Shown one piece after another: positions 5,948 to 7,644 of a DNA stretch of 7,644 bases (the stretch's first letter is position 1; each line of letters starts with the position of its first letter). The position numbers and the translations under genes were made by a program. The notes under the pieces are model-generated. The model was given only the letters and a program-made list of their open reading frames with translations. It was not told the origin of the DNA and searched no databases. This stretch comes from Microbacteriaceae bacterium (GTDB taxonomy: Bacteria; Actinomycetota; Actinomycetes; Actinomycetales; Microbacteriaceae), in NCBI GenBank assembly GCA_947455385.1, contig CANGNR010000055.1:1-7644 (forward strand). The letters are read 5' to 3'.

Positions 5948-6100
5948 ATGCCAAACTGGGAGTACATCACCACCCCGCTGATCATTCACAACACCACAGC
6001 GATCTTGAATAACTGGGGAAAACAGGGTTGGGAACTCGTGCAGGTCGTGCAGACTCCAGAGGGCGGTTACGTGGCTTTCATGAAGAGGCAGGTGGCCTAA
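5948..6100 (+). CDS. Small DUF4177-like protein, function unknown
   Basis: 50 residues: MPNWEYITTPLIIH, then a helix-like ILNNWGKQGWELV and a strand ending GGYVAFMKRQ. The NWEY start, the NNWGKQGWELVQVV core and the C-terminal V-A-F-M-K-R strand are those of small beta-alpha-beta proteins annotated DUF4177 in actinobacteria. No signal peptide or TM, so probably cytoplasmic. The ATG at 5948 is preferred over the one at 5939 because AGAGGA (5934-5939) stands 8 nt before it; with the earlier start the SD would be lost. An even longer in-frame reading from 5768 lies inside the antisense PBP gene and is discarded. Its stop codon overlaps the RidA-family start, and small genes of this kind commonly precede RidA-like genes (in M. 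tuberculosis, from memory, Rv3678A and Rv3678c), hinting at a shared role. Function not known. Confidence 0.88.
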   Translation: MPNWEYITTPLIIHNTTAILNNWGKQGWELVQVVQTPEGGYVAFMKRQVA

Positions 6101-6579
6101 TGGCTGCGGTTGGCAAGATCGAACAGCGACTCATTGAGCTCGGATTTCCGCTGCCAGAGGTGGCCAAGCCCGTCGCGGCCTACACCCCGGCCGTAGTCAG
6201 CGGCAACCTGGTCTTCACCAGCGGTCAGCTGCCTTTTGTGAACGGCGCACTACCTGCTGCCGGCAAGGTCGGCAACGCGGATGGCCTGGTTGACCCTGCC
6301 GAGGCCAAGCGCCTGGCAACCCTCTGCGCACTCAACGCCCTGGCCGCTGTGAAGCTCGCGCTCGGCGATCTCGACCGCGTGACCCGCATCGTCAAGGTCG
6401 TCGGCTTCGTGGCATCCGTGCCAGAGTTCACCGGGCAGCCGGGGGTCATGAACGGCGCATCCGAGTTTTTGGCAGAAGTTTTTGGCGACGCCGGAGTGCA
6501 CGCGCGCTCGGCAGTCGGTGTGCCCGTGCTGCCGCTCGACTCGGCCGTCGAAGTCGAGCTAATCGCCGAGTTCGCGTAG
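6100..6579 (+). CDS. RidA (YjgF/YER057c/UK114) family protein
   Basis: 159 residues, cytoplasmic. RidA proteins deaminate reactive 2-aminoacrylate and other enamines/imines; other family branches do other reactions. Seen: the strand VVSGNLVFTSGQLP (32-45), helix PAEAKRLATLCALNALAAVK, the strand with RIVKVVGFVAS, and the C-terminal signature HARSAVGVPVLPLDSAVEVE with Arg136 in the position of the substrate-carboxylate Arg105 of E. coli RidA. It is longer than classical RidA (about 128 residues) because of an N-terminal helix and an extra loop (about 46-65), which points to the longer YjgF-like subgroup whose substrate is less defined. The ATG shares its A with the stop codon of the preceding gene (TAATG); AGGTGG (6090-6095) stands 4 nt upstream. 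That fits translational coupling. Convergent with acs 24 nt beyond its stop. Confidence 0.92.
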   Translation: MAAVGKIEQRLIELGFPLPEVAKPVAAYTPAVVSGNLVFTSGQLPFVNGALPAAGKVGNADGLVDPAEAKRLATLCALNALAAVKLALGDLDRVTRIVKVVGFVASVPEFTGQPGVMNGASEFLAEVFGDAGVHARSAVGVPVLPLDSAVEVELIAEFA

Positions 6580-6599
6580 CCTCTGACGCTAGGCCTCTG
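6579..6599. repeat. Short repeats in the RidA-acs convergent gap
   Basis: GCCTCTG occurs twice (6579-6585 and 6593-6599), and GCCT (6579-6582) can pair with AGGC (6591-6594). These fill most of the 24-nt gap between the two convergent stop codons. The stem is only 4 bp, so a terminator cannot be claimed. Confidence 0.3.
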
Positions 6600-6603
6600 G
6601 CTC

Positions 6604-7644
6604 CTAGTCGTTGGCGCCGGCGGCGAGTTTGCCGCTGATCGCCGTCATCACGGATGAGTCGGCAAGGGTGGTCATGTCGCCAACCGGCCGATCTTCGGCC
6701 ACGTCTCGAAGAAGTCGCCGCATGATCTTGCCCGAACGGGTCTTGGGCAGTTCGGCGACCACCATTATTTGACGTGGGCGGGCGATTGGACCTATCAACT
6801 TGGCGACATGGTCGCGCAAGGTCTTGGCAACCAGCGCATCGTCCACGTTGTTGTCGACCTGATCTTGGCGCAGAATCACAAAAGCGACCACGGCCTGGCC
6901 TGTCGTCTCGTCCTTGGCTCCGACGACCGCAGCCTCGGCCACCCAGTGGTGATCTACCAGCGCCGACTCGATCTCGGTGGTCGAAAGGCGATGCCCCGAA
7001 ACGTTCATCACGTCGTCGACCCGACCGAGCAGCCAGAGGTCGCCATCCTCGTCGAATTTGGCCCCGTCGCCGGCAAAATATCGCCCTTCGAAGCGGTTCC
7101 AATAGGTTTCCTTAAAGCGCTCCGGGTCTTTCCAGATTCCGCGCAGCATCGATGGCCACGGTTCGCTCAGCACGAGGTAGCCGCCGTGCCCTGGCCCGAC
7201 CTCGTTGGCCTCGTCATCGACAATGTGCGCGACGATTCCTGGCAGGGCAACCTGCGCCGAGCCTGGCTTGGTCGAGGTGATGCCAGGCAGCGGGCTAATC
7301 ATGATTGCGCCGGTCTCGGTTTGCCACCAAGTGTCGACAATCGGAGTGGTTCCGCCGCCGATGTGCGTGAAGTACCACATCCACGCCTCTGGGTTGATCG
7401 GTTCGCCCACCGAGCCGAGCACTCGCAGCGAGCTGAGGTTGAATCGGTCGGGAATCTCGTGGCCGAGTTTCATAAACGAGCGGATGGCCGTTGGCGCCGT
7501 GTAGAAAATCGTCACGCCGTACTTCTCGATGATCTCCCACCAGCGGCCGGGGTGCGGCGAGTCTGGCGTGCCCTCATAAATAACCTGGGATGCGCCGTTC
7601 GCCAGCGGCCCGTAGGCAACATACGAGTGGCCGGTGATCCAGCC
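6604..7644 (-). CDS. acs: Acetyl-CoA synthetase, C-terminal part (5' end outside window)
   Basis: Converts acetate, ATP and CoA to acetyl-CoA via acetyl-AMP; cytoplasmic. The frame is open to the window edge, so only the C-terminal 346 residues of a protein of about 650 are present; a GTG at 7515 is an internal Val, not a start. Seen (residues counted from the window edge): GHSYVAYGPL (5-14), YTAPTAIRSF (48-57), GSVGEPINPEAW, DTWWQTETG (104-112), whose Trp107 matches the Trp that sets the acetate-sized pocket in Salmonella Acs, YFAGDGA (190-195 region) with the ribose-binding Asp193, the hinge GRVDDVMNVSGHRLSTTEIE, and PKTRSGKIMRR with Lys306. That Lys is the residue acetylated to switch off AMP-forming synthetases in other bacteria, and needed for adenylation. 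The Trp favours acetate over longer acyl chains. All catalytic motifs in the visible part look intact. Confidence 0.96.
   Translation of the reverse strand, partial: GWITGHSYVAYGPLANGASQVIYEGTPDSPHPGRWWEIIEKYGVTIFYTAPTAIRSFMKLGHEIPDRFNLSSLRVLGSVGEPINPEAWMWYFTHIGGGTTPIVDTWWQTETGAIMISPLPGITSTKPGSAQVALPGIVAHIVDDEANEVGPGHGGYLVLSEPWPSMLRGIWKDPERFKETYWNRFEGRYFAGDGAKFDEDGDLWLLGRVDDVMNVSGHRLSTTEIESALVDHHWVAEAAVVGAKDETTGQAVVAFVILRQDQVDNNVDDALVAKTLRDHVAKLIGPIARPRQIMVVAELPKTRSGKIMRRLLRDVAEDRPVGDMTTLADSSVMTAISGKLAAGAND

Noticed and set aside
5896..5985. N-terminal extension of the PBP to 5985
   Set aside because: It would add 30 residues running antisense into the DUF4177 gene. The ATG at 5895 is followed by a proper short cytoplasmic tail and TM segment and has a well-spaced -10.
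6620..6635. Hairpin GCGGC-GAGTTT-GCCGC as terminator for the RidA transcript
   Set aside because: Only a 5-bp stem without a T-run, within acs codons for a Ser-Gly-Lys-Leu-Ala-Ala stretch; too weak to call.
1..7644. CRISPR array, tRNA/rRNA, insertion sequence, toxin-antitoxin or phage genes
   Set aside because: No regularly spaced repeats, cloverleaf-like stretches, transposase motifs or terminal inverted repeats were seen. Every gene but the small lipoprotein and the DUF4177-like protein falls in a known housekeeping family.

Overview
This is a compact, gene-dense stretch of about 7.6 kb from what looks like an actinobacterium, most likely Microbacteriaceae or a relative. The signs are the aspartokinase C-terminus ending in EAVVYAGTGR as in Corynebacterium glutamicum LysC, a class A penicillin-binding protein with C-terminal PASTA domains next to a GSND-type metallophosphoesterase, TANNNT -10 boxes placed 6-7 nt before start codons (leaderless genes), and a moderately high G+C content (roughly 55-60% by eye). 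Intergenic gaps are tiny (3-61 nt), which suggests a streamlined genome; genus is not assignable from sequence alone.

Layout, left to right. (1) Plus strand: the C-terminal 259 residues of aspartokinase lysC (cut by the window start), then asd (aspartate-semialdehyde dehydrogenase) 17 nt later. These are the first two steps of the Asp family pathway (Lys, Thr, Met, diaminopimelate). An in-frame internal start with its own Shine-Dalgarno marks a probable lysC beta subunit. (2) Plus strand: a small cysteine-rich secreted lipoprotein with an apparent leaderless promoter. It meets the next gene tail to tail, the two stop codons sharing one CTAG. (3) Minus strand: an operon of a bifunctional class A PBP (PonA2-like, one TM segment, GT51, transpeptidase, two PASTA-like repeats) followed 3 nt later by a membrane-anchored metallophosphoesterase. 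(4) Plus strand, divergent from the PBP across 52 nt: a 50-residue DUF4177-like protein and a RidA-family protein joined by a TAATG overlap. (5) Minus strand, convergent: the C-terminal 346 residues of acetyl-CoA synthetase, running off the window end.

Functional reading: the window is housekeeping. LysC and Asd feed diaminopimelate into peptidoglycan precursor synthesis, which the PBP polymerises and crosslinks; RidA-family proteins usually deal with reactive enamine/imine intermediates of amino-acid metabolism; Acs activates acetate. The arrangement recalls (from memory) the Mycobacterium tuberculosis region asd/ask - Rv3683 - ponA2 - (whiB4, arsA-like pair) - Rv3678A/Rv3678c - acs, with the intervening genes absent here. 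I see no mobile element, CRISPR array, RNA gene, phage gene or defence system. The points of interest lie in gene expression architecture (leaderless starts, a symmetric -10 between divergent genes, terminator-like hairpins embedded in a convergent partner) and in a few residue changes in LysC and the PBP. No stretch over 300 bases lacks a gene.
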